A stretch of 64,000 bases of DNA, taken from NCBI GenBank assembly GCA_037976565.1, contig CP137680.1:29719694-29783693 (forward strand), written 5' to 3'. Both the position numbers and the translations under genes were made by a program. Origin of the DNA: Mesocentrotus franciscanus (Eukaryota > Echinodermata > Echinoidea > Camarodonta > Strongylocentrotidae). Positions 13,301 through 23,095 of this stretch are shown here, piece by piece (positions within the stretch are counted from its first letter, which is position 1; each line of letters opens with the position of its first letter). The notes below the pieces were generated by a model, which saw nothing but the letters and a program-made list of their open reading frames with translations, was not told the DNA's origin and did no database searches.

Positions 13301-13379
13301 CTTGCATTATCAAGAGCATTAGGAGATTTCGTCTTCAAACGGAACCTGAGTAAAGGACCAGAAGAGCAGATAGTGACAG
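4241..13379 (+). CDS. PP2C-family (PPM) protein phosphatase, six exons, 3' end missing
   Basis: Metal-dependent Ser/Thr phosphatase, cytosolic or membrane-associated. Coding exons are 4241-4343, 7327-7410, 8413-8544, 11674-11747, 12386-12525 and 13296-13379. All have GT/AG introns, and phases match except in exon 5. The protein starts MGQTLSEP, with Gly2 and Ser6 fitting N-myristoylation. It continues through CMQGWRINMEDAH (metal-binding E/D), FFAVYDGHGG (metal-binding Asp), LAGTTALI, GNVGDS, FDHKP, GGWVEFNRVNG and LALSRALGDF. These are the ordered motifs of PPM phosphatases, closest in memory to nematode T23F11.1 and insect homologues. Exon 5 is 140 bp where 142 is needed, so the reading frame breaks after GNVGDS. 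The later exons that should carry the CDGxWD motif are not seen. A 500-N gap follows at 15776. Family assignment is firm; whether the locus is functional is open. Confidence 0.93.
4541..4645. repeat. (ACT/ACC)n trinucleotide tract
   Basis: A run of ACTACTACCACTACC triplets in PP2C intron 1. It gives a poly-Val ORF on the - strand that is not a gene. Confidence 0.9.
4646..6044. other. PP2C intron 1 interior, no gene
   Basis: No coding signal. 5335-5480 is a dispersed repeat with a second copy at 58385-58500. Both contain a hairpin around GGTAGGGCAAGCC...TTGTCCTGCC. Confidence 0.5.
6045..6172 (-). mobile_element. tRNA-derived SINE
   Basis: Read on the - strand, it shows a tRNA-like head (GTGTGGTGGTTCATTCACC as a degenerate A box; GGGTTCAAATCCC as a good B box). 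It is followed by a body (GTCTTTTGGCAAGACATTAATTC, CACTCTCCACCCAGGTAT) that recurs at 27225-27290. The pol III box spacing and the shared body support a SINE family rather than a tRNA gene. Confidence 0.7.
6173..8219. other. Intronic, no further gene apart from PP2C exon 2
   Basis: Apart from the exon at 7327-7410 nothing conserved is seen. It is AT-rich with TACATGTA strings (for example 6760-6785 and 7130-7150). Confidence 0.5.
7327..7410 (+). CDS. PP2C exon 2
   Basis: Acceptor AACCAG and donor GTAAGA. It encodes NMEDAHTQILAI...FFAVYDGHGG. The Glu-Asp of MED and the Asp of DGHGG coordinate the two catalytic metal ions in PPM enzymes. Confidence 0.95.
8220..8356. mobile_element. 137-bp fold-back MITE (CAGGGCCCCGTCTTATAAA ends)
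   Basis: Inverted arms of about 25 bp at 8220-8244 and 8332-8356, both reading CAGGGCCCCGTCTTATAAA inward. The interior has its own inverted pieces (TTGTGATCAATCACAA). It lies about 55 bp before the acceptor of PP2C exon 3. Confidence 0.8.
8413..8544 (+). CDS. PP2C exon 3
   Basis: Acceptor TTTTGTAG and donor GTAAGT. It encodes GAKVAQYAGQHLHRKL...FLKIDEDMLK, the helical segment after DGHGG in PPM phosphatases. Phase 1 on both sides matches its neighbours. Confidence 0.93.
9135..9419. mobile_element. 285-bp fold-back MITE with ~88-bp arms
   Basis: Both ends read CTGGGGGGTGTTTCACAAAG inward, and the arms stay near-perfect through GGCAGGCCGTTCATG...GCTCTCACCA. The spacer is about 105 bp of AT-rich DNA. 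It has no ORF and lies in PP2C intron 3. Confidence 0.88.
9420..10863. other. PP2C intron 3 interior
   Basis: No gene or recognisable repeat boundary seen. The short ORFs have no conserved sequence. Confidence 0.45.
10864..11401 (-). mobile_element. TTAA-flanked MITE, family A copy 1
   Basis: Begins TTAAAGATACTATGTCCC and ends GGGACATAGTACCTTTAA. Inverted ends (ACTATGTCCC with TTTGCAGCC inside) sit against TTAA on each side. It is the same family as 14348-14875 and 49985-51490, in opposite orientation to both. There is no coding content. The TTAA flank fits a piggyBac- or Kolobok-type family. Confidence 0.78.
11674..11747 (+). CDS. PP2C exon 4
   Basis: Acceptor TTTCTAAAG and donor GTAAGT. 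It encodes DEAMKDELAGTTALITVM...KIYC, including the conserved AGTTA motif. It ends in phase 0, completing 131 codons for exons 1-4. A transposon with TACAGTCAAACC-type ends starts only about 50 bp after the donor. Confidence 0.92.
11795..11968. mobile_element. MITE with AAACCTGTCTATA ends
   Basis: Contains GAAACCTGTCTATAAAGACC, GTGGTCTTTATAGGCAGG and GCAGTTTTGACTGTA. The related copy at 27608-27801 has clean TACAGTC...GACTGTA ends. It lies just after PP2C exon 4. Confidence 0.65.
12386..12525 (+). pseudogene. PP2C exon 5 with 2-bp frameshift
   Basis: Acceptor TTGACAG and donor GTATGT. It opens GNVGDS in the inherited frame (12386-12403), then hits a stop. From 12404 the conserved continuation (SGHAKPLSFDHKPSNENES, then GGWVEFNRVNG) is open in another frame. 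The exon is 140 bp; phase in (0) and phase out (1) require a remainder of 1, not 2. Two bases are missing at the expected SR codon pair (TCGCGT would become TCGT). It is either a real allele or pseudogene lesion, or an assembly error in a CG dinucleotide. Confidence 0.85.
12655..12890. repeat. A-rich simple sequence (AATA/AAAT tracts)
   Basis: Mixed poly-A, (AATA)n and (AAAT)n in PP2C intron 5, directly after CCCC-rich text. Low complexity only. Confidence 0.75.
13296..13379 (+). CDS. PP2C exon 6
   Basis: Acceptor TTGTTTAG and donor GTATGT. It encodes GNLALSRALGDFVFKRNL...PEEQIVT, containing the strongly conserved LALSRALGD motif. It leaves phase 1, so a further exon starting with a split Ala codon is expected, but I found none downstream. 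Confidence 0.93.
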
Positions 13380-13657
13380 GTATGTACATATATAAGACTA
13401 AAGGTTCGTTCACACATAGCTAAGTTAACCACAGCAGGTGTGCGTGGTACTAAATGAATGGCAGTGGCATTTGCATTTATGAGCATGATACTGCATAAAA
13501 GTGAGAGATACTGGTATTTTGATTTCCTGTGGTTAAATCTTGATGTAGATTATCCTGGTATATAAAAACTATAGTCTTTTGAAGGAAGATCTGTAATCCA
13601 TGTCCATTTCCTTTTCAAGCCTTTCCTCTGCTAAAGAAGTGATGTTTCTAAGAATTA

Positions 13658-14045
13658 TATCAATTGCATATATCAATATAGACTTTCAAAATACTTCAAA
13701 CTCAAAATAATAATGATAATAGTTATAATATTGGATATTTTTATAATGTACATATCCACCACGCAAGGTGCTCAAGGCGCCCAATATTACCCCAGCTCTG
13801 CTAGGCTGCCATTTTCGGTTCTCACAACATTCAGGGAACTCCTTCCTACCGTTCCTACCGTATCAATTGCATATATCAATATAGACTTTCAAAAACTTCA
13901 AACTCAATATAATAATGATAATCGTTATAATATTGGATATTTTTATAGTGCAAATATCCACCACAAAGGTGCTCCAATATTACCTCAGCTCTGCTAGGCT
14001 GCCGTTTTCGGTTCTCACAGCATTCAAGGAGCTCCTTCCTACCGT
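13658..14045. repeat. ~200-bp tandem duplication
   Basis: Two adjacent copies, about 13658-13859 and 13860-14045. Each starts ATCAATTGCATATATCAATA and ends in CTCTGCTAGGCTGCC...CTCCTTCCTACCG. The copies differ by small indels. Non-coding, after PP2C exon 6. Confidence 0.75.
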
Positions 14046-14347
14046 TACCAATTTAACATCTGGTTAAATGTTGGTCCCTGCCACTCTTTTTAATATGTTA
14101 AGATGATGAAAAAGATGCTGAAAAAAGTCGGATGATCATTATGAATGTGTATAACCTATTGATGCATGCAACACTATTTTTTCATGTGAGCCTCATGAAG
14201 CAGTAGGTGAAATATTGTATCAGTGTATTTAATAGAATGAAAACCAAGTGATATCTTTGACTGGGGTTGCTTTGTAATGTGTGCCACTTGATTCTAAACA
14301 TACAGTTCATTTAGGAATCAGTTGAACATCGTCACTCTTGTCATTTG

Positions 14348-14875
14348 TTAAAGGTACTATGTCCCATTTGCAGGCCCCAAAAATGAAAAGGTTAAATTCC
14401 AACGGCATTTGAAAGACAATACTAATTTAGAACTTCCCTCAAAACGAAAGGGCTTGAAAATGGCTTTTAGTGGGAAAATAACGACCAGTAGTTGTCGAAT
14501 CGACTTAAGTGATTGTAATAGTCTGATTTTGGCCATTACAAGTAGTGGGTTATTGATGTAGACAAATGCTCATGTACCTGTTACAGCTCATTTTGTGTAT
14601 GTTATTACCAAAGAAAAGATGTCGGTCAGTTACTCAATAGTGTCTGACAGTGAAATCTACGGCAGACTACCATACTTACCTATACCATTAATGCTATTCC
14701 CTTACTTTACCCGCTATTTACCGGCAAAGGTTTTTCCTTAGAGAAATTTGAATACTAGGACACTGCTAATGTTTAAATTTCACAGATAGGACATACATGA
14801 CATATTCATAATTCCTGCAAAGTTCTACAGAATTTGATGTTGGCTGCAAAAGGGACATACATGTAGTATCTTTAA
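14348..14875 (+). mobile_element. TTAA-flanked MITE, family A copy 2
   Basis: Starts TTAAAGGTACTATGTCCC and ends TGCAAAAGGGACATACATGTAGTATCTTTAA. It matches copy 1 in reverse orientation and serves as the uninterrupted reference for copy 3 (GGCCATTACAAGTAGTGGG at the site where copy 3 is broken). Confidence 0.78.
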
Positions 14876-15379
14876 AATGAAAATGCTGTTCAGTATAAAT
14901 TTTGTTATTCTCTTTACTACATCAATGATAGCATTCGATGGATACCATCCGCTGTTATCCAACGGCATGATGACAATTTGCATGAGTGCACAATGTCTAA
15001 TGTGATTAGACTATGCCTCGTCTGTGATTATGTGATTATGCAGGAATACCTGTCAATATCAATGTTGCATCATTCATACATGGTGAAAGTATTTTTAGAA
15101 CCAGATATATGTACCTAGGATGACTGAAGAATATGCGAATATATCTCATTAGGACTATGTATATATGATTTTATCTTTTCCCTACATTTGCTCCTGTGCT
15201 TCATAAGAAGAAACATTGCTTTAATATCGAGACGGCTGACGTAGTATCTCACAAAATACTTATTTCCAAGAGCAGAGTGTTGCTTGAAACGTTTTGGACA
15301 GAAATGATGAGCTATTGGGCCTACCAGGCTCTCAATTACCACATGATACTGTAATTAAGAGAGTTGGAATATCTTGACA
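14876..15379. other. No gene seen
   Basis: AT-rich unique-looking sequence between two repeats. No PP2C exon found here on reading. Confidence 0.4.
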
Positions 15380-15775
15380 GTTTATCCTCGCCGCCAAGTC
15401 GGAGGGGATATAGAAACGCCGCTGTCCGTCCTTCTTCCTTCCTTCCTTCCTTCCTTCCTTCCTTCCTTCCCAGGCGTCCGTTCGTAACAAATTTGGTTTC
15501 CGATCATTGAATATGAAAAATACACTCCTGGTTTCCGATCGATAACTTCAGTAATGTTTGACAGATTTTCATAAAATTTGATATGAAGATACATGGTATC
15601 AAACACAGCCTAAGTTCAATTTCAGAGTATGTAGGTCAAAGGTCATAGCTCATTAAATATGCGAATCTGGTTTTTGTTTGATAACTTTAATAATGTTTGA
15701 CGGATTTTAATGAAATTTGATATGAAGATACATGGTATCAAACACAGCCTAAGTTTAATTTACGAGTATGTAGGT
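15380..15775 (-). mobile_element. HINE-like array, family H1, truncated by the gap
   Basis: In reverse orientation it shows a terminal hairpin (TATCCTCGCCGCCAAGTCGGAGGGGATA near 15384-15410 has pairing ends), a GTCC/CCTT microsatellite, then monomers with GGTCAAAGGTCA and AACACAGCCTAAGTTCAATTT. The same order in the opposite sense occurs at 40225-40960. The modular layout resembles Helentron-associated non-autonomous elements. Confidence 0.65.
15430..15470. repeat. (CCTT)n microsatellite
   Basis: About nine TTCC units within the H1 element, where other copies have ACGG/AAGG repeats. Confidence 0.9.
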
Positions 15776-16275
15776 NNNNNNNNNNNNNNNNNNNNNNNNN
15801 NNNNNNNNNNNNNNNNNNNNNNNNNNNNNNNNNNNNNNNNNNNNNNNNNNNNNNNNNNNNNNNNNNNNNNNNNNNNNNNNNNNNNNNNNNNNNNNNNNNN
15901 NNNNNNNNNNNNNNNNNNNNNNNNNNNNNNNNNNNNNNNNNNNNNNNNNNNNNNNNNNNNNNNNNNNNNNNNNNNNNNNNNNNNNNNNNNNNNNNNNNNN
16001 NNNNNNNNNNNNNNNNNNNNNNNNNNNNNNNNNNNNNNNNNNNNNNNNNNNNNNNNNNNNNNNNNNNNNNNNNNNNNNNNNNNNNNNNNNNNNNNNNNNN
16101 NNNNNNNNNNNNNNNNNNNNNNNNNNNNNNNNNNNNNNNNNNNNNNNNNNNNNNNNNNNNNNNNNNNNNNNNNNNNNNNNNNNNNNNNNNNNNNNNNNNN
16201 NNNNNNNNNNNNNNNNNNNNNNNNNNNNNNNNNNNNNNNNNNNNNNNNNNNNNNNNNNNNNNNNNNNNNNNNNNN
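15776..16275. other. Assembly gap (500 N)
   Basis: Exactly 500 N, a round placeholder, starting inside a tandem H1 repeat. The H1 array does not resume after the gap, so the true distance and the correctness of the join are unknown. Open reading frames spanning it are artefacts. Confidence 0.98.
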
Positions 16276-16468
16276 ATGCATCCAATATGCTAATTGCAAA
16301 AATCACACAAATTCTATAACTAAAGAGCTAATTTAATATATCAATATATGCATATACAGATAAATTTTGATGCTCCAATTCTGAGAAGTCTGGATCTGGA
16401 TCTGGATGTGTACGATACAGGGCCCTACTGAGCATAAACGCATCGGTAGAGAGAGGGTGCAGGGATAC

Positions 16469-16741
16469 TTAGAAGGCTCTATCAATGGCCTTCCTGAATG
16501 TGCTGGTTGATGTGGAGTTTATGGTGTTTTTGTCCAAGTGGTTCCACTCAATGATGGTAGATGGGAAGTATGAGCTCCTGTAGCTTTCAGTTTGTGCTCT
16601 GATGGGGTTGAAGCACTTGCTGTTGTTTGTCACTTGTCTGTCTATGACATTTGAGGTATTACAGTTTTCAAATTGTCTTGCACGGATACGTCGTTTTGAT
16701 TTGATTGGTTGAGCAAAGTTTTGAATTGGGAGAGCTGGCAC
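16469..16741 (-). pseudogene. LINE reverse-transcriptase C-terminal fragment
   Basis: A 90-codon - strand frame contains YRSSYFPSTIIEWNHLDK and ends TFRKAID, the typical tail of non-LTR RT ORFs (SFFPRTI.WN.L). No RT catalytic core is present. It is a truncated, non-autonomous remnant, with no intact start expected. Confidence 0.75.
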
Positions 16742-17598
16742 CAGGTCACTTTACATTATAATGATTAATGCGCTGCAGTCGCTGATGTCTGCATTCATGT
16801 CACACTACAGAAACAAGTAATAAATTAACCTCCCAAAAAGAAAAAAATTATTGAATTAATAACTTTTTAAAAATGAACAAAAGATCAGAATAATTTGAAT
16901 TTAGGGAATGGGGACTGATGCAGGAACAATTGAAAAGTGGAGAATAAAACAAGAGATAAAACAAGGGGAGAATGAGGCATGATGAAGAGGAAGCAGAAAA
17001 CAAAACAAAACTATAGACTAGTCGAGGTCCTATATTATAATATAAAGAAAAGGAATATTAAAATAATGCGTATCAAGTAATTTACAGAATTATATTAAAA
17101 CCTGTTTTATTGATCTCAACATTTCAAACACCACTGTGGCTGTCTGTGCACAACTACCGGTAAACTGATTTCACTCAAAATAGGTACTTTGGTGACAATT
17201 GATGACACCTAAATAGCAGTAAAATACAATTTTTTCAACTCACCGATGTTAGAAAGAATAATTTAAAAAGTAAAATCGTGAGTCCACTGTCAAACTTGCT
17301 TACAGTTTTATCGGCATCGGATTGTGTACATTTGTGTGTTATAAGTGTATTGACTATTCACGTGTGAAATTGCTGCCTAATTAGCACATGGTACAGCGCT
17401 ACGGAGGTCCATACGCAGTATTGACTCTCTATGCTTTGCTGGAGTGGTCTAGACTACAGTAAAACCTGTATTGAGACGACGTGGTTCAGATACAAACAGA
17501 ATATTATAAATAATACTAGGACTTAATACGGAAAAAACGTATAACTTTGAGAATGAATAAAAACAAAAAATAAACCAAATACGTATCTAGATGTCTAT
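16742..17598. other. No gene seen
   Basis: A/T-rich sequence with no exon-like signal. GATGTCTAT at 17590-17598 is the left direct repeat of the hairpin insertion that follows. Confidence 0.4.
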
Positions 17599-17646
17599 TA
17601 ACTCCGGGGAGCTCCGATGCCGACGCGTCGGAGCTCCCCGGAGTTA
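17599..17646. mobile_element. 48-bp perfect hairpin flanked by 9-bp direct repeats
   Basis: Arms 17599-17617 and 17628-17646 (TAACTCCGGGGAGCTCCGA and its exact complement) with a 10-base spacer. GATGTCTAT occurs immediately on both sides (17590-17598 and 17647-17655). This looks like a very small fold-back insertion or the footprint of a larger element. Confidence 0.7.
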
Positions 17647-17689
17647 GATGTCTATATAATCATTATAACGATTCGATCTTTCTTTTCCA

Positions 17690-18340
17690 ATTCCATCAAG
17701 AATGAAGCAGTGAAAATCGAGAAGGTACAAAGAAGTGCAACAAAGTTAATTCCAGAGATCAAACACCTATCCTACCAGGACAGACTCAAAAACCTCAGTA
17801 TGTACTCTCTGCAATACCGAAGGATAAGAGGAGATATGATAGAGGTCTACAACTTTTAGTACAAGTTGATGAACGGCCTCGTAAACTCCGATCCCACAGC
17901 ATTCTTCACATCTGCACCTCATGAAGCTACATGCAAGAGGACACCACCAGAAGCTGTATAATAAGCAAAGAAGCAACACATGCAGCCCTAAGAAGAAACA
18001 GCTTCAGTCAGAGAGTAGTGGAATCCTGGAATAGGCTCCATTCATTTGTCATCTCAGCTCCCCACCATCACTAAATTCCTTCATAACTTATTTTGAATAA
18101 GCACTGGTCCTCCCAATTCCCAACACCAAATGCTTCCATAACGGGCATAAAATCAATCCGTGCGTCCACCCACCACGCAAGCAATATATAATAATAACAG
18201 TTCAGGTCAAAACCAAGCACCACTCGACGAAGCGACCGGAAGATCCAACAGGAAACTACATGTTCTTCCTTCCGTACACTGCACTGATGCTGAATGCTGA
18301 ATGCTGAATGCTGAATGCTGAATGCTGAATGAATAAACTA
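17690..18340 (+). pseudogene. LINE RT tail with 3' (TGCTGAA)n, degenerate
   Basis: Translation shows EKVQRSATKLIPEIKHLSY and YRRIRGDMIEVYNF, the thumb region of CR1/RTE-type non-LTR RTs. After frameshifts and stops, pieces such as SFSQRVVESWNRL and PSLNSFI follow. A (TGCTGAA)n run at 18288-18330 is a likely 3' terminal repeat of the LINE. Inactive. Confidence 0.8.
18288..18330. repeat. (TGCTGAA)n
   Basis: Six perfect 7-mers at the 3' end of the LINE tail. CR1-like LINEs often end in short tandem repeats used in target-primed integration. Confidence 0.9.
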
Positions 18341-19073
18341 CGGTACACGACATTTAACACGTGGGACTGCACTGTACACCAAAAATGACTAATATCATCG
18401 AACCATGGCCTGGACTTTAGAGTCTATATCAAGCATACAATGAACATTTATCTTCTTTTTTAATTCATCAAACTTTGAAAGAGGAAACATCATCATGTAT
18501 ATCAAACTCAAGTTACCTCGGACTTTAGAAAAGGAACATATTTGCTTTGTTATTGTTTCCTGTTTAGCCACAACAAGCTAGCCTTATCTCAAGCAATTAT
18601 TAATGTTATGTAGCTGAAAATTGAGATGATACTTCAGAATGAATGTTAGGTCCCTAAATGATTTAGTTTCTATTCTAAATCAGTTCTTTGAATTGAAAGT
18701 CTACTCTGTTACTCTATTTTTATTTTAATATTAAACATAGAAACTTGTGTTTGTTTTAAGATAAAGAGTTTTTTTTTTCTTTCTTTTTCTTTTTCTTTTC
18801 TCATCCTTTTGATGAATTAATCCTCTTTTTTTTTTCTTTATTCGCCGCACCTAAAGCTCCATATTCTCTCTCTGTCTTTTCTTCCTTTTCATCCCGTCTC
18901 GCTCATTGAAACTGGCGACCATTAAGCCCGCGACCAATAAGGAGGAGATTAGCCACCAACAATGGGGCCTATAGTGTCTCTAAATCGTACAATCGAAAAG
19001 GAAAAAGAAAAATTTGCACGTGTCGGCTGACGGTAACGGCAAAAGAATTAATAAGAGAATAGATTTGGATGTT
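18341..19073. other. No gene; CTTT-rich stretch
   Basis: Contains a pyrimidine tract at 18768-18850. No conserved frames. Confidence 0.5.
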
Positions 19074-21371
19074 ATAAAAACTATCGTATGAAATTTTAAC
19101 TGAATAATGGCCTACACCAATTTAAAGGTGATATCTTACTCTTTACTCTCATATATGTCACATGCCGAAGCAAGTTGTTTGGGACTTACTGTTTCAGATT
19201 GAATGTAGAGCTGAAAGCGGCATGTACGGGGTTTATCCGGGCATTTCGAGTGTATAATTGGACAAAAATCATTTTCTACTTTGATGGCTTTTAAAACTAT
19301 CGTATGACGTTTTAACTGAATAATGGACTACACCAATTTAAAGCTGAGACGTTATTCTTTACTCTCATATATGTCACATGCCGAAGTAAGTTGTTTGGGA
19401 CTTACTGTTTCAGATTGAATTTAGAGCTGAAAGCGGCATTTACGGGGTTTATCCGGGCATTTCGAGTGTATAATTGGACAAAAATCATTTTCTACTTTGA
19501 TGGCTTTTAAAACTATCGTATGACATTTTAACTGAATAATGGCCTACACCAATTTAAAGGTGATATCTTACTCTTTACTCTCATATATGTCACATGCCGA
19601 AGCAAGTTGTTTGGGACTTCCTGTTTCAGATTGAATTTAGAGCTGAAACCGGCATGTACGGGGTTCATGCGCATTATACAGAAAATAATTGGACAAAATG
19701 CGTTTTGTACTTTGACGGCTTTTAAAACTATCGTATGACATTTTAACTAAATAATGGTCTACACCAATTTAAAGCTGATATGTTATTCTTTACTCTCATT
19801 ATATGTCACATGCCGAAGCAAGTTGTTTGGAACTTGCTGTTTCAGATTGAATTTAGAGCTGAAACCGGGAAATACGGGGTTTATCCGCACTATACAAAAA
19901 ATAATTGGACAAAATGCGTTTTAAAATTTGACGGCTTTTAAAACTATCGTATGACATTTTAACTAAATAATGGCCTACACCAATTTAAAGGTGATATCTT
20001 ACTCTTTACTCTCATATATGTCACATGCCGAAGCAAGTTGTTTGGGACTTACTGTTTCAGATTGAATGTAGAGCTGAAAGCGGCATGTACGGGGTTTATC
20101 CGGGCATTTCGAGTGTATAATTGGACAAAAATCATTTTCTACTTTGATGGCTTTTAAAACTATCGTATGACGTTTTAACTGAATAATGGACTACACCAAT
20201 TTAAAGCTGAGACGTTATTCTTTACTCTCATATATGTCACATGCCGAAGCAAGTTGTTTGGGACTTACTGTTTCAGATTGAATTTAGAGCTGAAAGCGGC
20301 ATTTACGGGGTTTATCCGGGCATTTCGAGTGTATAATTGGACAAAAATCATTTTCTACTTTGATGGCTTTTAAAACTATCGTATGACATTTTAACTGAAT
20401 AATGGCCTACACCAATTTAAAGCTGATATGTTATTCTTTACTCTCATATTATTATGTCACATGCCGAAGCAAGTTGTTTGGGACTTCCTGTTTCAGATTG
20501 AATTTAGAACTGAAACCGGCATTTACGGGGTTTATCCGCACTATACAGAAAATAATTGGACAAAATGCGTTTTATATACTTTGACGGCTTTTAAAACTAT
20601 CGTATGTCATTTTAACTAAATAATGGCCTACACCAATTTAAAGGTGATATCTTACTCTTTAATCTAATATATGTCACATGCCGAAGCAAGTTGTTTGGGT
20701 CTTACTGTTTCAGATTGAATTTAGAGCTGAAAGCGGCATGTACGGGGTTTATCCGGGCATTTCGAGTGTATAATTGGACAAAAATCATTTTCTACTTTGA
20801 TGCTTTTAATACTATCGTATGACATTTTAACTGAATAATGGCCTACACCAATTTAAAGCTGAGACGTTATTCTTTACTCTCATATATGTCACATGCCAAA
20901 GAAAGTTGTTTGGGACTTACTGTTTCAGATTGAATTTAGAGCTGAAAGCGGCATTTACGGGGTTTATCCGGGCATTTCAAGTGTATATAATTGGACAAAA
21001 ATCATTTTCTACTTTGATGGCTTTTAAAACTATCGTATGACATTTTAACTGAATAATGGCCTACTCCAATTTAAAGGTGATATCTTACTCTTTACTCTCA
21101 TATATGTCACATGCCGAAGCAAGTTGTTTGGGACTTACTGTTTTAGATTGAATTTTGAGCTGAAACCGGCATTTACGGGGTTCATGCGCTGTATACAGAA
21201 AATAATTGGACAAACTGCGTTTTATACTTTGACGGCTTTTAAAACTATCGTATGACATTTTAACTAAATAATGGCCTACACCAATTTAAAGGTGATAATT
21301 ACTCTCATATATGTCACATGCCGAAGCAAGTTGTTTGGGACTTGCTGTTTCAGATTGCATTTAGAGCTCAC
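19074..21371. repeat. Satellite of ~216-bp monomers with three-monomer higher-order units
   Basis: Ten full monomers start at about 19074, 19291, 19507, 19723, 19939, 20155, 20371, 20591, 20805, 21023 and a partial one at 21239. Each opens AAAACTATCGTATGACATTTTAAC and contains GTCACATGCCGAAGCAAG. Three variants recur. A has GTGATATCTTAC plus ATTTCGAGTG, A' has GAGACGTTATTC plus ATTTCGAGTG, and B has CTATACAGAAAATAATTGG plus GCGTTTT. The order is A A' B B, A A' B, A A' B, partial. Short ORFs inside repeat with the monomer and are not genes. Confidence 0.92.
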
Positions 21372-23002
21372 TATTTTTTTCGGGTGCCAAAAAAAAAAAA
21401 TGGGCTCACTACCCTTGTACAAGCTTTTATCTAATTTATCTTCTCTTTATCACCCATGTTACACATTCATTTTTCGTTTTTCTTTTTGAAGACACCATAG
21501 CGCGAATTCTATTGTTTTCCTGGCTTACTTCACCCGAATCCTTAATGGTCGCCAAAAGTAGCCCAATCATATCTCTCCCCTCTCTTTCCACCTCAATCCC
21601 ATTCATTTGAATACGACCTATCCACCCCGGCCCTCACCCTCTCTCTCTCTCTCCCTCTCTGTCTGTCTGTATGTGCGTCTCTCTCTCTCTCTAGCTAATA
21701 TATGCCTCTAACTCATGTCTCATCCCTCCATATTCTGTTTCCCGGTACATCTCCCTTATTTCTGCTCCTCTAAGCTCTCTTGCATTCCTCTACTCCCCTT
21801 TCCTCTCAGTCTACCTATACAATCATGAATGTTTCTTACCTCTTTTTATCACCCTATTTATACCGTTTCTCCTGCTCGTTCTCTCTCACCCCCATTATCA
21901 CTCATTGCTACATGCAGGTATCTCTCCCCCACACCCCCTCTTCCTAATTCATCAACCTTCTTCGTATCTCTTTATCAATATTGCTCTCTCTCTCCCTCCC
22001 CGTTCTCTGCTCCCTCTCACCATGTCTCTATCTTTTCATTCAATCTCCCTCCAAAGTAATCCTTATCACCGTTTCCCATTCTCTGTCCCTGTCTATTTTC
22101 TTTTAAAATCCCCCCTTTAAAAAAAATCTCTTCTCTCACTCATTTACATTGTCATTTGTTTTTTCTTAGCATCTCCCTTTTCTGCTCCTCTCTATTTTTT
22201 CTCTTGCTCACTCCCTTTTAAAGTTTAAATGTGTATATTTCTCTCACCTCTCCCCTTCCTCCCTAGCCCCCCTCTCTCGATCTTGCTTCCTCCCTACCCC
22301 CCTCTCTCTCTCATCGTCTTCCCATGTCTCTCCTAGATTTCACATCGGACAAAGAGATCAGACATACAGAAGGTATACTTAAATCTTCCTTTTTTATTCA
22401 ACTTAGAATCATGACTTCTTATGACATATGTAGGCCTATAGGTTATTTATTGTCCATATCAGAAAAATTGATTTCCACTGGTTGGTACAAGTAATCATGA
22501 TGAAACAAAATACAAATATATAACATAATATTAAGTACTTGAAATATATCATCATCCTTACAATCAATTCCATCATAAAGTTTATCAACAAAATGAGCTT
22601 ATCATTATTATCATTATCATTATTATTAGCATTTCTATTATCTATAGTAGTTACTTAGCTACTTACTTACTGCATGTTATTACTTGTCCAATATTATACA
22701 ACACCTAAGTAGATCCTTGTCCTTTGATTGGAGGATTGTTGGTCACATGATATTCAATAGATATACTATTGCACGGGCGAGCATTATTGTTACTATTCGC
22801 CGTAGAACTATTCAACGAGCGTGCATTTTTGGTTATATGCAGACTGCGTACTTCTATGCCCTGCGCGTATCCCATTGTTATATTAGCTGTGCGCATCTGA
22901 CGCGAAGGCAATCGGAATGTACTCGAAAAGGCCCGACTCCAACTTTAATTTATCTTTAATATAAGGAGCAAAGCATCATTTGTTGAAAGATGTTGTATAA
23001 AA
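21372..23002. other. CT-rich low complexity and unique AT-rich DNA
   Basis: 21585-22330 is strongly pyrimidine-rich (CTCTCT, TCCCTC). 22331-23002 has no conserved frame. A short stretch at 22334-22370 with splice-like borders was examined as a possible PP2C exon but has no matching motif. Confidence 0.6.
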
Positions 23003-23095
23003 CAAATAATGAATGTTTTTCATTCGTTCAATAGTGCAAATATTTTCATGAGTTGAAAATATTTGCACTATTGAACGTAAGCATTCATTATTTGT
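23003..23095. repeat. Fold-back repeat
   Basis: Arms CAAATAATGAATG...TTCAATAGTGCAAATATTTTC and GAAAATATTTGCACTATTGAAC...CATTCATTATTTG pair over about 40 bp, with a spacer of about 7 bases. Confidence 0.8.

Noticed and set aside
15710..16336. ORFs of 180-208 codons across 15.7-16.3 kb
   Set aside because: They are almost entirely N residues from the assembly gap.
19074..21371. Regularly spaced repeats, considered as a CRISPR array
   Set aside because: The whole ~216-bp unit repeats without unique spacers, and the DNA is eukaryotic; it is a satellite.
22334..22372. Possible PP2C exon 7 with AG/GT borders
   Set aside because: Translations in all frames lack AYPDV or CDGxWD-type motifs, and the phase gives nothing conserved.
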